DNA of 53,715 nucleotides from Xenophilus sp. L33 (GCF_009765735.1 NZ_LMUW01000094.1:1-53715), one strand, 5' to 3'; positions 7,982-17,497 are shown, counted from the first letter of the stretch. Notes: generated by a model not told the origin, from the sequence alone. Made by a program: numbers and translations.

Positions 7982-9079
7982 ATGAACCTGGAGCCCGGCG
8001 CCCCGCGCGCCACCCCGTTGACCGGGATTATCGATGCCGAGCTGCGGCAATCCGGCGGCTGGCTGCCCTTCGACCGCTTCATGGCGCTGGCGCTCTACGC
8101 GCCGGGGCTCGGCTACTACGCCAACGACAGCCGCAAGTTCGGCCGCATGCCGGATTCCGGCAGCGACTTCGTGACCGCGCCCGAGATGACCCCGCTGTTC
8201 GGCCGCACCCTGGCGCTGCAGCTGGCCGAAGCGCTGGCGCGCACCGGCACCCGCGACGTCTTCGAGTTCGGCGCCGGCACCGGCGCGCTGGCGCTGCAGC
8301 TGCTCGACGCGCTCGGCGACCGCATCGACCGCTACCGCATCGTCGACCTGTCCGGCAGCCTGCGCGCGCGCCAGCAGGAAGCGCTCGCGGCCCATGCCGG
8401 CAAGGTCGAATGGCTCACCGAATGGCCGGCGGAGATGCGCGGCGTGGTGGTCGGCAACGAGGTGCTGGACGCGATGCCGGTGCAGCTGCTGGTGCGCAGC
8501 CGGGGCGAATGGCGCGAGCGCGGCGTGGTCGATGGCGGCGAGGGCTTCGGCTGGTCCGACCGGCCCACCGACCTGCGGCCGCCGGTCGCGGTCGAGGGCG
8601 ATCACGACTACCTCACCGAGATCCATCCGCAGGCCGAGGCCTTCGTCGCCACGCTGGCCGAGCGGCTGAAGCAGGGCGCCGCCTTCTTCATCGACTACGG
8701 CTTTCCGGAGGCCGAGTATTACCACCCGCAACGCTTCATGGGCACCGTGATGTGCCACCGCGGCCACCGGGCCGATGCCGATCCGCTGGTCGAGGTCGGC
8801 CACAAGGACATCACCGCGCACGTCAACTTCACCTCGATCGCGCTCGCGGGTCAGGAAGCCGGGCTGGCGGTGCTCGGCTACTGCAGCCAGGCCAGGTTCC
8901 TGCTCAACACCGGCATCGTGCCGATGATGGCCGCCGCCTCCGTGGCCGAACGCGCCATGGCCGCGCGGCTGGTGCACGAGCACGAGATGGGCGAGCTGTT
9001 CAAGGTGATCGGCTTCGCGGTCGGCGAGCCTTGGGACGCGGTAGGATTTTCTGAAGGAGATCGGACGCACGCGCTGTGA
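7982..9079 (+). CDS. class I SAM-dependent methyltransferase, MidA/NDUFAF7 family
   Basis: A 365-residue protein of the SAM-dependent methyltransferase family that includes mitochondrial MidA/NDUFAF7. Family hallmarks are GWLPFDRFMALALYAPGLGYY near the N-terminus, the SAM loop FEFGAGTGALA at about residue 95, VVGNEVLDAMPVQ, and FFIDYGFPEAEYYHPQR. In eukaryotes the family methylates an arginine of a complex I subunit; bacterial substrates are not established. The start at 7982 has no obvious Shine-Dalgarno sequence. A TAGATT box at 7966-7971 would start transcription only a few bases before the ATG, so a near-leaderless message is possible. Divergent from the pteridine reductase-like gene. Confidence 0.9.
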   Translation: MNLEPGAPRATPLTGIIDAELRQSGGWLPFDRFMALALYAPGLGYYANDSRKFGRMPDSGSDFVTAPEMTPLFGRTLALQLAEALARTGTRDVFEFGAGTGALALQLLDALGDRIDRYRIVDLSGSLRARQQEALAAHAGKVEWLTEWPAEMRGVVVGNEVLDAMPVQLLVRSRGEWRERGVVDGGEGFGWSDRPTDLRPPVAVEGDHDYLTEIHPQAEAFVATLAERLKQGAAFFIDYGFPEAEYYHPQRFMGTVMCHRGHRADADPLVEVGHKDITAHVNFTSIALAGQEAGLAVLGYCSQARFLLNTGIVPMMAAASVAERAMAARLVHEHEMGELFKVIGFAVGEPWDAVGFSEGDRTHAL

Positions 9080-9210
9080 GGCGTGGGTGGTGATTCAGAC
9101 CAGCCGCATGTCCAGGCGCCGGCCGAGTGCGCGCAGCGCGGCGGCGATCGTGTCGGCCAGCCCGATGGGGCACAGCCCTCGTGTCTAATGACGATTTGCC
9201 CTCCCGACCC

Positions 9211-10020
9211 ATGAGCCCGCCCCCCACGCCAGCCGACGACCTGAGCGTCGCCCGCGCCCTCGCCGACGCCGCCGCCGCGCACTCGCTGCGCCTCTTCCGC
9301 ACCCCGCTCGACGTCATCGCCAAGGCCGACGAAAGCCCGGTCACGCAGGCCGACCGCGCGGCGGAGAGCGCGATGCGCGAGATCCTCGGCGCCGAGCGGG
9401 CCGGCGACGGCATCTACGGCGAGGAGCACGGCCAGGAGCGGCTCGATGCCGACCGGGTCTGGGTGCTCGACCCGATCGACGGCACGCGCAGCTTCATCAC
9501 CGGCTCGCCGCTCTGGGGCACGCTCATTGGCCTGGTGCAGGGCGGCCGCGTGGTGCTGGGCATGGTCGACATGCCGGTGCTGGGCGAGCGCTGGGTCGGC
9601 CAGGCCGGCCTCGGCGCAGAGCGCAACGGCACGCCGGTGCGCGCCAGCGGCTGCACCTCGATCGCCCAGGCGCGCATCGTCACCACCTCGCCCGACATCT
9701 TCGGCGCCGCCGACTGGCAGGCCTTCGATGCGTTGAGCCGCCAGTGCGCGATGCGCCGTTTCGGCGGCGACTGCTACGGCTACGCGCAGCTGGCCGGCGG
9801 CACGATCGACCTGGTGGTCGAGACCGGCCTGCAGCCCTACGACTACCTCGGCCCGACCGGCCTGATCGAGGCCGCGGGCGGCGTTATCAGCGACTGGGAA
9901 GGCCGGCCGCTCGGCATCCGTTCGGACGGCCGGGTGGTCGCGGCGGCCACGCCCGCGCTGCACCGGCAGGCGCTGGCGGCGCTCGCGGCGGCCGCCCCGA
10001 AGCCCGCGAAGCCCCTATAG
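9211..10020 (+). CDS. inositol monophosphatase family protein, HisN-like histidinol-phosphatase
   Basis: A 269-residue metal-dependent phosphatase of the inositol monophosphatase superfamily. The metal-binding motif is WVLDPIDGTRSFITG, preceded by GEEHG. The second metal site is in the C-terminal segment YDYLGPTGLIEAAGG, where the usual W-D of the family is replaced by YDYL as in HisN-type enzymes. Bacterial HisN proteins dephosphorylate histidinol phosphate, but close relatives act on other sugar or inositol phosphates. The start at 9211 is chosen over upstream codons because upstream sequence is not family-like. The 131-bp gap before it carries no gene on this strand. Confidence 0.85.
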   Translation: MSPPPTPADDLSVARALADAAAAHSLRLFRTPLDVIAKADESPVTQADRAAESAMREILGAERAGDGIYGEEHGQERLDADRVWVLDPIDGTRSFITGSPLWGTLIGLVQGGRVVLGMVDMPVLGERWVGQAGLGAERNGTPVRASGCTSIAQARIVTTSPDIFGAADWQAFDALSRQCAMRRFGGDCYGYAQLAGGTIDLVVETGLQPYDYLGPTGLIEAAGGVISDWEGRPLGIRSDGRVVAAATPALHRQALAALAAAAPKPAKPL

Positions 10021-10038
10021 AAGCCCTAAACTGGGCCG

Positions 10039-10233
10039 ATGATTCGCTGGCTGATCGTCGTCGTCCTCGCGCTGCTGCTGATGAGCGGGCTCACCGACTG
10101 GCTGCGGCGCATCGGCTTCGGGCGCCTGCCCGGCGACTTCCAGTTCCGTGCCTTCGGCCGCGAGTGGCAATTGCCGATCGCCAGCACGGTCGTCCTCAGC
10201 ATGATCGCGGCCCTGGTCGCGCGATGGATTTGA
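10039..10233 (+). CDS. DUF2905 small membrane protein
   Basis: A 64-residue protein with two predicted membrane segments, MIRWLIVVVLALLLMSGL at the N-terminus and an IASTVVLSMIAALVA-like helix at the C-terminus. They are joined by a loop with LPGDFQF, the signature of DUF2905. It is the family's usual length. The function is unknown. It is 18 bp downstream of the phosphatase gene and 4 bp upstream of the ROK gene, so the three probably form one transcript. Confidence 0.9.
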   Translation: MIRWLIVVVLALLLMSGLTDWLRRIGFGRLPGDFQFRAFGREWQLPIASTVVLSMIAALVARWI

Positions 10234-10237
10234 TCCC

Positions 10238-11164
10238 ATGAGAGCTTGCGTCGACATCGGTGGCACCAAGGTGGCCGTGAGCCTCTCGACCGACAGCGCG
10301 TCGCCGCCGATCGGCCGGCGCAGCGAACCGACCGCCAAGACCGGCCCCAACGACGCGCTGGCGGTGCAGATCCTGCGGCTGATCGACGAAGCCTGCGACG
10401 CGCAGGGCATCGACCGCGGCGCGGTCGACCGGGTCGGCGTCTCGTCCTGCGGCCCCTTCGAGCTGCGCGACGGCATGGTCGAGCTGGCTTCGCCGAACAT
10501 CTGCGGCGGCATCGCCGGCCCGGCGCGCGGGCTGCCCAACACCTGGCCCACGGCGCTGATGGAGGCGCCGCTGCGGCAGCGCTTCGCGCACGTGCGGGTC
10601 GAGAACGACGCGGTCGCGGCGCTGGAGGCCGAGCGCCGCTGGGGCGCGCTGCAGGGCAGCGACCACTGCGCCTACGTCACCTGGAGCACCGGCGTCGGCG
10701 TCGGCCTGTGCGTCGACGGCCACGTGCTGCGCGGCAAGAACGGCAACGCCGGCCATGCGGGCCACAGCTTCGTCTCCGACGACGACAACCACGCGCTGTG
10801 CGGCTGCGGCAACGTCGGCGACGTCGAGGCGCTGGCCGCCGGCAACGGCATCGCACGCCGCTTCGGCGCGCCCGCCGAGGACCTGTTCGCCGCCGCGGTG
10901 CGCGGCGAAGCGCAGGCGCTCGCCACCACCGACGCGCTCTGCCGCGTGATGGGCCGCATGCTCTACAACCTGGTCGCGACGTTGGACCTCGAGCGCATCA
11001 GCCTGGGCGGCAGCGTCTTCTGGAACAACCGCGACTTCCTGCTGCCGCGGCTGCAGGCGCAGATCGACGGCAAGCTGGTGGCGGTCACGCGCGGCACGCT
11101 GCTGGTGCCGGCGGGGCTCGGCCAGACCGTGGGCGACTACGGGGCGATGGCGCTGCTCGACTGA
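10238..11164 (+). CDS. ROK family protein (sugar kinase or regulator-like)
   Basis: A 308-residue ROK protein without an N-terminal DNA-binding domain, so more likely a kinase than a repressor. The ATP phosphate loop DIGGTKVAVS is at residues 6-15. The acidic catalytic context RVENDAVAALEAE and WSTGVGVGL follow. The ROK zinc signature is altered: CGCGNVGDVEA has Asp where the third Cys of CGCGxxGCxE normally stands. Family members phosphorylate glucose, N-acetylmannosamine, fructose and similar sugars; the substrate is not readable here. It starts 4 bp after DUF2905 and ends 12 bp before the convergent MocR gene. Confidence 0.87.
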   Translation: MRACVDIGGTKVAVSLSTDSASPPIGRRSEPTAKTGPNDALAVQILRLIDEACDAQGIDRGAVDRVGVSSCGPFELRDGMVELASPNICGGIAGPARGLPNTWPTALMEAPLRQRFAHVRVENDAVAALEAERRWGALQGSDHCAYVTWSTGVGVGLCVDGHVLRGKNGNAGHAGHSFVSDDDNHALCGCGNVGDVEALAAGNGIARRFGAPAEDLFAAAVRGEAQALATTDALCRVMGRMLYNLVATLDLERISLGGSVFWNNRDFLLPRLQAQIDGKLVAVTRGTLLVPAGLGQTVGDYGAMALLD

Positions 11165-11176
11165 GCCCAGCGCGCC

Positions 11177-12646
11177 TCAAGCCGCCAGCCGCGGGCGATA
11201 CGGTGCCTGCTCGCCGCAGGCCGCGACGATCTCGCCGAGCCGCCGCAGCCCGGCCTCGATCGCCTCGTCGAAAGGCCAGCCGCAGTTGATGCGCAGGTAG
11301 TGGTCGAAGCGCGACGAGTTCGAGAACAGCGTGCCCGGCGCGAACAGGATCCGCTCGCGCAGCGCCGCGTCGAAGACCGTGGCCGACGACAGCCGCTCCG
11401 GCAATTCCACCCACAGCTGCAGGCCGCCCGGCGGCAGGTTCAGGCGCGTGCCGGGCGGGAAGTGGGCCGCGATCGCATCGGCGGTGCAGGCGCGCTGGTG
11501 GGCCAGCTTCTCGCGCAGGCGCCGCAGGTGCCGGTCGTAGGCGCTGCTGGCCATGAATTCGCCGGCGGCCCACTGGCCGAGTTCCTCGGTGCTGCGCGTC
11601 TGGGCGTACTTGAGCATCTCGACCCGGCCCTGCCAGCGGCCGGCCGAGATCCAGCCCAGCCGCAGCCCCGGCGCCAGGATCTTGTGCAGCGAGGCGCAAT
11701 GGATCACGTTGCCGCTGCGGTCCCAGGACTTGATGGCGCGCGGCGGCGTCTCGGCGCCGTCGAGCAGCTCGCTGTAGGTGTCGTCCTCGATCAGCGCGAT
11801 CGCGTGGCGCTCGCACAGCGCGACCAGCCGCTGCTTGTGGGCGTCGGGCATCACGCTGCCCAGCGGGTTCTGCAGGTGCGGCACCACGACCACCGCCTTG
11901 ATGCGGCCGTAGGCCTCGATCGCCATCTCCAGTGCCTCGATCGAAAGGCCGGTCTGCGGGCTGGTCGGGATCTCGAGCGCGCGCATGCCCAGGCTCTCGA
12001 GCACCTGCAGCAGGCCGTAGAAGGTCGGCGACTCGACCGCCACCGTGTCGCCGGGCTGCGCCACGGCGCGCAGGGCGAGGTTCAGCGCCTCGATGCAGCC
12101 GTGGGTGACCAGCACGTCCTCGGGCGCCAGCGCCATGCCGACGCGCAGGCCGCGGCGCGCGACCGCCTCGCGCATCGGGCTGCTGTCGCGCGACGGTGCG
12201 GCCCGGGTCAGCAGCATCGGCTGCTGGCGCAGCAGCCGGACCATCGCGCTGCGCAGCGCCGCCGCCGGATAGAGGTCGGGCGCGCCGCGCGCGGTCGAGA
12301 AATCGACCCGCGCCTCGCCCTGGCGGCGCCGGCTGACGAAGTCCGACACCTTGGCGTGGATGCCGACGAACTGCGCCGGGTCGGGCGCCACCGCGGCCGG
12401 CTCCTCCATCGACGCGATCACCAGCCGGCGCGGCCGCTGCACGAAGTAGCCGGAGCGGTCGCGGGCCTCGACCCAGCCGTCGCTCTCCAGCGTGCGGCAC
12501 AGCTGCAGGGCGGTCGACAGGCTGATGCCGTGCAGCCGCATCAGGCTGCGCAGCGAGGGCAGCTTGTCGCCGGTGCGCAGCGTGCCGGCGCGGATCGCGT
12601 CGAGGTAGCGGTCGGCCAGTTGCCGATAGAGCGGCGCGGTTTCCAT
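11177..12646 (-). CDS. MocR-type PLP-dependent aminotransferase-like transcriptional regulator (GntR family)
   Basis: A 489-residue fusion of an N-terminal GntR winged helix (LYRQLADRYLDAIRAGTLRTG, then LPSLRSL and STALQLCRTLESDGW, residues 5-65) with an aspartate-aminotransferase-fold domain. The PLP lysine is in SLHKILAPGLRLGW. HLQNPLGSVM and DDTYSELLDG match the cofactor pocket. MocR proteins use PLP as an effector sensor rather than as an enzyme in most studied cases. The start METAPLYRQL at 12646 sits immediately before the HTH. It is divergent from a DUF2917 gene across a 150-bp promoter region, which is its most likely target. Confidence 0.92.
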   Translation of the reverse strand: METAPLYRQLADRYLDAIRAGTLRTGDKLPSLRSLMRLHGISLSTALQLCRTLESDGWVEARDRSGYFVQRPRRLVIASMEEPAAVAPDPAQFVGIHAKVSDFVSRRRQGEARVDFSTARGAPDLYPAAALRSAMVRLLRQQPMLLTRAAPSRDSSPMREAVARRGLRVGMALAPEDVLVTHGCIEALNLALRAVAQPGDTVAVESPTFYGLLQVLESLGMRALEIPTSPQTGLSIEALEMAIEAYGRIKAVVVVPHLQNPLGSVMPDAHKQRLVALCERHAIALIEDDTYSELLDGAETPPRAIKSWDRSGNVIHCASLHKILAPGLRLGWISAGRWQGRVEMLKYAQTRSTEELGQWAAGEFMASSAYDRHLRRLREKLAHQRACTADAIAAHFPPGTRLNLPPGGLQLWVELPERLSSATVFDAALRERILFAPGTLFSNSSRFDHYLRINCGWPFDEAIEAGLRRLGEIVAACGEQAPYRPRLAA

Positions 12647-12796
12647 GGGTCGATGGTGCTCGGGTGGGACGCCGCGAAACAGATGCAGATCGGCGAAATC
12701 GCACCATAACAGCGGGCGCCGAAGCCGGTCTGTTGCGGCGCGAATGCGGCTCGCGTGTGCCTGTTTTCCGGGCGACCGGCTGCCTACGATGAAGCC

Positions 12797-13123
12797 ATGA
12801 CCGCTTTCTCCGAATTCCCCGCGCCAGCCACTTCCCTGCAGCCCGGCCAGGCGCTGCGCATCGCCGTCGACGCCGGCTTCGTGCTGCGCGTGGCGCGCGG
12901 GCAGGTCTGCGTCACGGCCGCGCCGGCCTGGCTCGGCGAGCGGATGTTCAGTGCCCAGACGCTGGTGCGGCAGGGCGAGGTCCACGTGGTGGCGGAGGGC
13001 GGCTGGATCGAGGTGCGGGCGCTCGGCGCGGTGCAGGTCGAGATGGCTGCGCCGGCGCCACCAGCGGCGGGCCGGGCCTACAGCGCATGGCGCCGGGTTT
13101 GGCGCCTGGCCGGCGGTGCCTGA
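12797..13123 (+). CDS. DUF2917 domain-containing protein (copy 1)
   Basis: A 108-residue protein with the DUF2917 pattern: a short variable head, then LQPGQALRI, VLRVARGQVCVTA and a cupin-like beta-rich core. The fold looks like a small beta barrel; no catalytic residues are evident and the function is unknown. The chosen ATG at 12797 lies just before MTAFSEFPAP; the longer frame has no support. It is divergent from the MocR regulator. A second DUF2917 gene (22026) sits in the same arrangement next to a LysR regulator, so regulator-DUF2917 pairing occurs twice in this window. Confidence 0.85.
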   Translation: MTAFSEFPAPATSLQPGQALRIAVDAGFVLRVARGQVCVTAAPAWLGERMFSAQTLVRQGEVHVVAEGGWIEVRALGAVQVEMAAPAPPAAGRAYSAWRRVWRLAGGA

Positions 13124-13170
13124 GCCGGGCGGCGAAAATCGCCAGCTCGCCACTCAGGACGCCCCCCCGG

Positions 13171-14004
13171 ATGACCGAATCGACGCTTGCGGATTCCGCG
13201 ATCTACCTCCGACGCCTCGGCTTCGCCGCGCCGCCGCCGCCCACGCTCGACACGCTGCGCCAATTGCAGCCGCGGCACACGGCCGCCTTCGCCTTCGAGT
13301 CGCTGTCGACCCTGCTGCATCGGCCGGTGCCGATCGACCTGCCTTCGCTGGAACGCAAGATCCTGCACGACGGCCGCGGCGGCTACTGCTTCGAGCTGAA
13401 CCGCCTCTACCTGGCGCTGCTGCGGCAGCTCGGCTTCGAGGCGCGCGGCATCACGGCCCGCGTGCTGCTGGGCCGGCCGGAGGACGCCTGGACCGCGCGC
13501 ACCCACTTCCAGGCGCTGGTGACGATCGACGGCGTGCCCCTCATCTCCGACGTGGGCTTCGGCGGCATGACGCCGACCGGGCCGCTGCGGCTGGACACCG
13601 ACGAGCCGCAGCCGACGCCGCACGAGCCCTTTCGCGTCTCGCCCCATCGCGACGGCTTCCTGCTGCGCGCCGAGGTCGCCGGCGAATGGCGCGCGCTCTA
13701 CCACTTCGACCTGCAGCGCCAGGGCGAGATCGACCTGGAGGTCGGCAACTGGTACGTCTCGACGCATCCGCGCTCGCCTTTCGTCGGCGCGCTGATGGCC
13801 TCGCGCACCGGCGACGGCTTTCGGCTGGCGCTCGACGGCGCCAGCCTCGCGGTCCATCGGCCGGGCGTGCCGAGCGAGCGGCGGCGCATCGCGGACGTGG
13901 ACGCGTTCCTGCGCGTGCTGCAGGACGATTTCGGCATCTGCCCGCCCGACGATCCCGCGCTGCGCACGGCGCTGGCGCGGCTGATCGACGAGCCGGCGCG
14001 CTGA
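13171..14004 (+). CDS. arylamine N-acetyltransferase
   Basis: A 277-residue cytoplasmic enzyme that acetylates arylamines and hydrazines from acetyl-CoA. The cysteine-protease-like triad is complete: C73 in GRGGYCFELN, H112 in ARTHFQAL, and D127 in LISDVGFGG. Spacing matches characterised NATs (about 39 and 15 residues). The start MTESTLADSAIYLRRLGF at 13171 matches the family N-terminus; the upstream extension is not family-like. It lies 47 bp after DUF2917 and ends 6 bp from the convergent otsA stop. Confidence 0.95.
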   Translation: MTESTLADSAIYLRRLGFAAPPPPTLDTLRQLQPRHTAAFAFESLSTLLHRPVPIDLPSLERKILHDGRGGYCFELNRLYLALLRQLGFEARGITARVLLGRPEDAWTARTHFQALVTIDGVPLISDVGFGGMTPTGPLRLDTDEPQPTPHEPFRVSPHRDGFLLRAEVAGEWRALYHFDLQRQGEIDLEVGNWYVSTHPRSPFVGALMASRTGDGFRLALDGASLAVHRPGVPSERRRIADVDAFLRVLQDDFGICPPDDPALRTALARLIDEPAR

Positions 14005-14010
14005 CCGGCG

Positions 14011-15396
14011 CTACCGGACGCTCGCCGCCTCGCGCAGCGCGTCCAGGAAGCGGCGGCGCCACCAGTGCACGTCCTGCTCGCGGATGCGCGCCAGCAGCTT
14101 CTGGTGGCGCTCGCGGCGCTCCTCCAGCGGCATCTGCAGCGCCTGCTGCACCGTCTCGGCGGTGCCGTGGGTGTCGTAGGGGTTGACCAGCAGCGCTTCC
14201 TTGAGCTGCTCGGCCGCGCCGGCGAAGCGCGACAGCACCAGCACGCCCGGGTCGGCCGGATCCTGCGCCGCGATGTATTCCTTGGCCACCAGGTTCATGC
14301 CGTCGCGCAGCGGCGTCACCAGGCCGACCGCGGCCGCGCGGCAGAGGCCGGGCACGCGCTTCCTCGCCACCATGCGGTGGATGTAGCGCACCGGCATCCA
14401 GTCCAGCTCGCCGTAGTCGCCGTTGATCGCGCCGCACAGCGACTCCAGCTCGCGCCGGATGTCGGCATAGGCGTCGACCGTCTCGCGGGTCGGCGAGGCG
14501 ATCTGGATGAGGGTCGCGCTGCGGTGGTTCTCGGGGTAGTTGGCGAGCAGTTCGCGAAAGGACCGCACCCGCTGCGGGATGCCCTTCGAGTAGTCGAGCC
14601 GGTCGATGCCCAGCAGCAGGCGGCGGCTCGAATATTCGCGCTTCATGGTCTCGTACATGTCGCGCGAATCCTTGGCGTGGGTCAGCGCCAGGAACTCGTC
14701 GACGTCGATGCCGATCGGGAAGGCCTCGCAGCGCACCGTCTGGCCGTAGGCCTGGTACATGTGGTCGTCGAGGATCTCGCCGTGCGCCTCGTTGGTCACG
14801 TAGTGCTCGAAGTGCTGCACGTCCTGCTCGGCCTGGAAGCCGATCAGGTCGTACGCGAACAGCGAGCGCATGAGCCACTCGTGCTGCGGGATGGCCGCGA
14901 TGATGATCTGCGGCGGCAGCGGGATGTGCAGGAAGAAGCCGATGCGCTGGCGGCAGCCCATCGCGCGCAGCTCGGCGGCCAGCGGGATCAGGTGGTAGTC
15001 GTGGACCCAGATGATGTCGTCTTCCTGCAGCAACGGCATCAGCTTGCGCGCGAACAGCTGGTTGACCCGCCGGTAGCCGCCGATGAAGCCGGCGTCGAAA
15101 TGCGCCAGGTCCAGCCGGTTGTGGAAGACCGGCCACAGCACGTCGTTGCTGTAGCCGAGGTAGTAGCTGTCGTGGTCCTCGCGGCTGAGGTCGAGCGTCG
15201 CCAGCGTGACCTTGCCGGCATGCTGGCGGTGCATCTCGCCTTCGCCGGTCGGGCCGTTCTCGACGATGGTGCCGCTCCAGCCGAACCACAGGCCGCCGCT
15301 TTGCTGGAGGCTCTCGCCGAGGGCCACCGCGAGGCCGCCGGCGGCCGGCTTGCGCGGGTCGGCGACCCGGTTCGAAACCACGACGAGCCGGCTCAT
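14011..15396 (-). CDS. otsA: alpha,alpha-trehalose-phosphate synthase (UDP-forming)
   Basis: A 461-residue GT20 glycosyltransferase that joins glucose from UDP-glucose to glucose-6-phosphate, giving trehalose-6-phosphate. Signatures include the N-terminal VVVSNRVA with [47 protein letters not shown] and the donor-site [14 protein letters not shown]. Length is normal for OtsA. The start ATG at 15396 overlaps the otsB stop as ATGA, so synthase translation is coupled to the phosphatase. Trehalose is an osmotic and desiccation protectant. Confidence 0.97.
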   Translation of the reverse strand: MSRLVVVSNRVADPRKPAAGGLAVALGESLQQSGGLWFGWSGTIVENGPTGEGEMHRQHAGKVTLATLDLSREDHDSYYLGYSNDVLWPVFHNRLDLAHFDAGFIGGYRRVNQLFARKLMPLLQEDDIIWVHDYHLIPLAAELRAMGCRQRIGFFLHIPLPPQIIIAAIPQHEWLMRSLFAYDLIGFQAEQDVQHFEHYVTNEAHGEILDDHMYQAYGQTVRCEAFPIGIDVDEFLALTHAKDSRDMYETMKREYSSRRLLLGIDRLDYSKGIPQRVRSFRELLANYPENHRSATLIQIASPTRETVDAYADIRRELESLCGAINGDYGELDWMPVRYIHRMVARKRVPGLCRAAAVGLVTPLRDGMNLVAKEYIAAQDPADPGVLVLSRFAGAAEQLKEALLVNPYDTHGTAETVQQALQMPLEERRERHQKLLARIREQDVHWWRRRFLDALREAASVR

Positions 15397-16139
15397 GAGG
15401 CGGCTTTCGGTGCCGCCAGCCGGTCGCGCGCCGCGACCAGCCACTCGAAGGTGGCGCGCGGCGATTCGAGCCGGTGCAGGGCCTGGCTCGGCCCCGAGCC
15501 GACCTTGATCGCGATGCCGCCGCGCGGCTGCACCACCGCGAAGCCGCTCTCGTCGGTGGTGTCGTCGCCGGCGAAGACCGGCACCCGGCCGGCGAAGGGC
15601 TCCTCGCGCAGGAAGGCCTCGATCGCGCCGCCCTTGTTGACGCCCGCGGGCTTGATCTCGAAGACGAACTTGCCGTGCATCAGCTCGAACTGCGGCTCGC
15701 CGTCGATCGCGCGGGTGAGCGCGTCGCGGCAGACGGCCTCCAGCTGCGGCGCGAGGCGGTAGTGCAGCGCGATGGCCGCGTGCTTGCGCTCGACCAGGAG
15801 GCCTTCATGGACCCGCGCCAGTTCGTTGGCGACATCGAGCACGCCGGTGAGGTCGAGCGCGCGCTGCTCGTGCATCTCGCCCTTGGCATTGCGCCGCTGC
15901 ACGCCATGCTCGCCGGCGGCTGGCAATCGCAAGGGCGCCAGGAAGCGGTCGATCGAATCGATCTGCCGGCCGGAGACGACGGCCAGCGCGCCGCCCAGCA
16001 GGTCGTGCAGGTCGCCGAGCAGCGGCACCAGCGCGGGTGGCACGTGGATCGCCTCGGGGGTCTCGGCCAGCGCCACCAGCGTACCGTCGAAGTCGAGGAA
16101 GAGGGCCGCATTGGCGGCGAGTCGGGGAGGCGTCTGCAT
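15393..16139 (-). CDS. otsB: trehalose-6-phosphate phosphatase
   Basis: A 248-residue HAD-superfamily phosphatase that releases trehalose from trehalose-6-phosphate. The nucleophile motif is FLDFDGTLVALAE (about residues 14-26). VVSGRQIDSIDRFL and AGEHGVQRR form the cap-side signatures. The acidic metal motif is FAGDDTTDESGF. It precedes otsA on the minus strand with a 4-bp overlap, giving the order otsB-otsA. The start MQTPPRLAAN is 95 bp beyond the cca stop codon on the same strand, so otsBA may have its own promoter in that gap or be read from upstream. Confidence 0.97.
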   Translation of the reverse strand: MQTPPRLAANAALFLDFDGTLVALAETPEAIHVPPALVPLLGDLHDLLGGALAVVSGRQIDSIDRFLAPLRLPAAGEHGVQRRNAKGEMHEQRALDLTGVLDVANELARVHEGLLVERKHAAIALHYRLAPQLEAVCRDALTRAIDGEPQFELMHGKFVFEIKPAGVNKGGAIEAFLREEPFAGRVPVFAGDDTTDESGFAVVQPRGGIAIKVGSGPSQALHRLESPRATFEWLVAARDRLAAPKAAS

Positions 16140-16234
16140 GGAGAGAAAACCATAGCAGGTTCGTTTCGGCCCCCGCGTCGGTCAAAGTCGCCAAATGTGA
16201 CGGCCGGGTCCAATGGCTGGACCGGGCGCCTGGT

Positions 16235-17497
16235 TCAGCCGGCCGGGTCGAGCGCCAGGGCGGCCGCCACCGCCGCCGTCCGGGCCCGGGCGACGGCCTC
16301 GCCGATCTTCGGCCCGCTGGCGCCGGCTTCCTGCGCTGCCCGCGCGATCGGCTCGGTCGCCACCGAACGGGCCGCGGCCAGCGCGGCCATCAGGCGCTGG
16401 CGCTGCGGATAGGGCCGGTCCTGCAATCCCAAGCGGCCGCGGGAATCGCATTCGCAGGCCTGGAGCACCTGCTCGAAGCGCTCGGGCTTGCGGATGCCGT
16501 CGCAGCGCTCCAGGAGACGCATCACGGCCTGCGCGCCCAGCTCGCCGCTGCGATGGATGTTGCCGTGCTCGCGCGCCACCACCTCGGCCAGCTCGCGGAT
16601 CTCGACCGGCACCCGCCAGCGCTCGCAGACCGCGCGCAGCAGTTGCGCGCTGCGCTGCTCGTGGCCGATGTGCCGCGGCAGCACCTCGGCCGGCGTGGTG
16701 CCCTTGCCGAGGTCGTGCACCAGGCAGGCGAAGCGCACCGGCAGCGCGGTGCGCAGCTGCGCGGCCATGTCGAGCACCATCATCAGGTGCACGCCGGTGT
16801 CGACCTCGGGATGGTGCGCCTCGGGCTGCGGCACGCCCCAGAGGCGGTCGACCTCGGGCAGCAGCACCGCCAGCGCCCCGCAGTCCCGCAGCAGCTCGAA
16901 CATGCGCGAGGGCACGGCTTCCATCAGGCCGCGCGACAGCTCCTGCCAGACCCGTTCGGGCACCAGCGCGTCGACCTCGCCGGCGGCGACCATGCCGCGC
17001 ATCAGCGCCAGCGTCTCGGGCGCCACCGCGAAGTCGGCGAAGCGGGCGGCGAAGCGGGCCACGCGCAGGATGCGCACCGGGTCTTCTCGGAAGGCCTCGG
17101 TCACGTGGCGCAGCCGCTTCTCGCGCAGGTCGCGCCGGCCGTCGAAGGGGTCGACCAGCTCGTCGGCTTGCCAGTCGGCGTCGGCGCGTTCGGCCGGCAG
17201 GGCGATCGCGTTGATCGTCAGGTCGCGCCGGGCCAGGTCTTCCTCCAGCGTGACATCGGGCGAGGCCTGCACCACGAAGCCGCGGTAGCCGGGGCCGCTC
17301 TTGCGTTCGGTGCGCGCCAGCGCGTATTCCTCGCGCGTCTTCGGGTGCAGGAAGACCGGGAAGTCGCGGCCCACCGGCAGGTAGCCGAGCGCGTTCATCT
17401 CGTCGGGCGTGGCGCCGACCACCACCCAGTCGCGGTCGCTGCCGCGCAGGCCCAGCAGGGCATCGCGGATCGCGCCGCCGACCAGGTAGGTCTTCAT
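16235..17497 (-). CDS. cca: multifunctional CCA tRNA nucleotidyltransferase / HD phosphohydrolase
   Basis: A 420-residue enzyme that adds or repairs the 3' CCA of tRNAs. The N-terminal class II nucleotidyltransferase has [14 protein letters not shown] with catalytic Asp21 and Asp23 in SDRDWVVVG, and the RRDLTINA motif. [17 protein letters not shown] is the neck region. An HD domain follows with [12 protein letters not shown], as in proteobacterial multifunctional Cca proteins with 2',3'-cyclic phosphodiesterase and phosphatase activity. Length is close to the E. coli protein. Its ATG overlaps the stop of the upstream GST gene (17494-17497). Confidence 0.96.
   Translation of the reverse strand: MKTYLVGGAIRDALLGLRGSDRDWVVVGATPDEMNALGYLPVGRDFPVFLHPKTREEYALARTERKSGPGYRGFVVQASPDVTLEEDLARRDLTINAIALPAERADADWQADELVDPFDGRRDLREKRLRHVTEAFREDPVRILRVARFAARFADFAVAPETLALMRGMVAAGEVDALVPERVWQELSRGLMEAVPSRMFELLRDCGALAVLLPEVDRLWGVPQPEAHHPEVDTGVHLMMVLDMAAQLRTALPVRFACLVHDLGKGTTPAEVLPRHIGHEQRSAQLLRAVCERWRVPVEIRELAEVVAREHGNIHRSGELGAQAVMRLLERCDGIRKPERFEQVLQACECDSRGRLGLQDRPYPQRQRLMAALAAARSVATEPIARAAQEAGASGPKIGEAVARARTAAVAAALALDPAG

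Noticed and set aside
11300..12709. 469-residue plus-strand frame opposite the MocR gene
   Set aside because: Low-complexity, Arg/Gln/His-rich, with no domain. The minus strand encodes a complete MocR protein.
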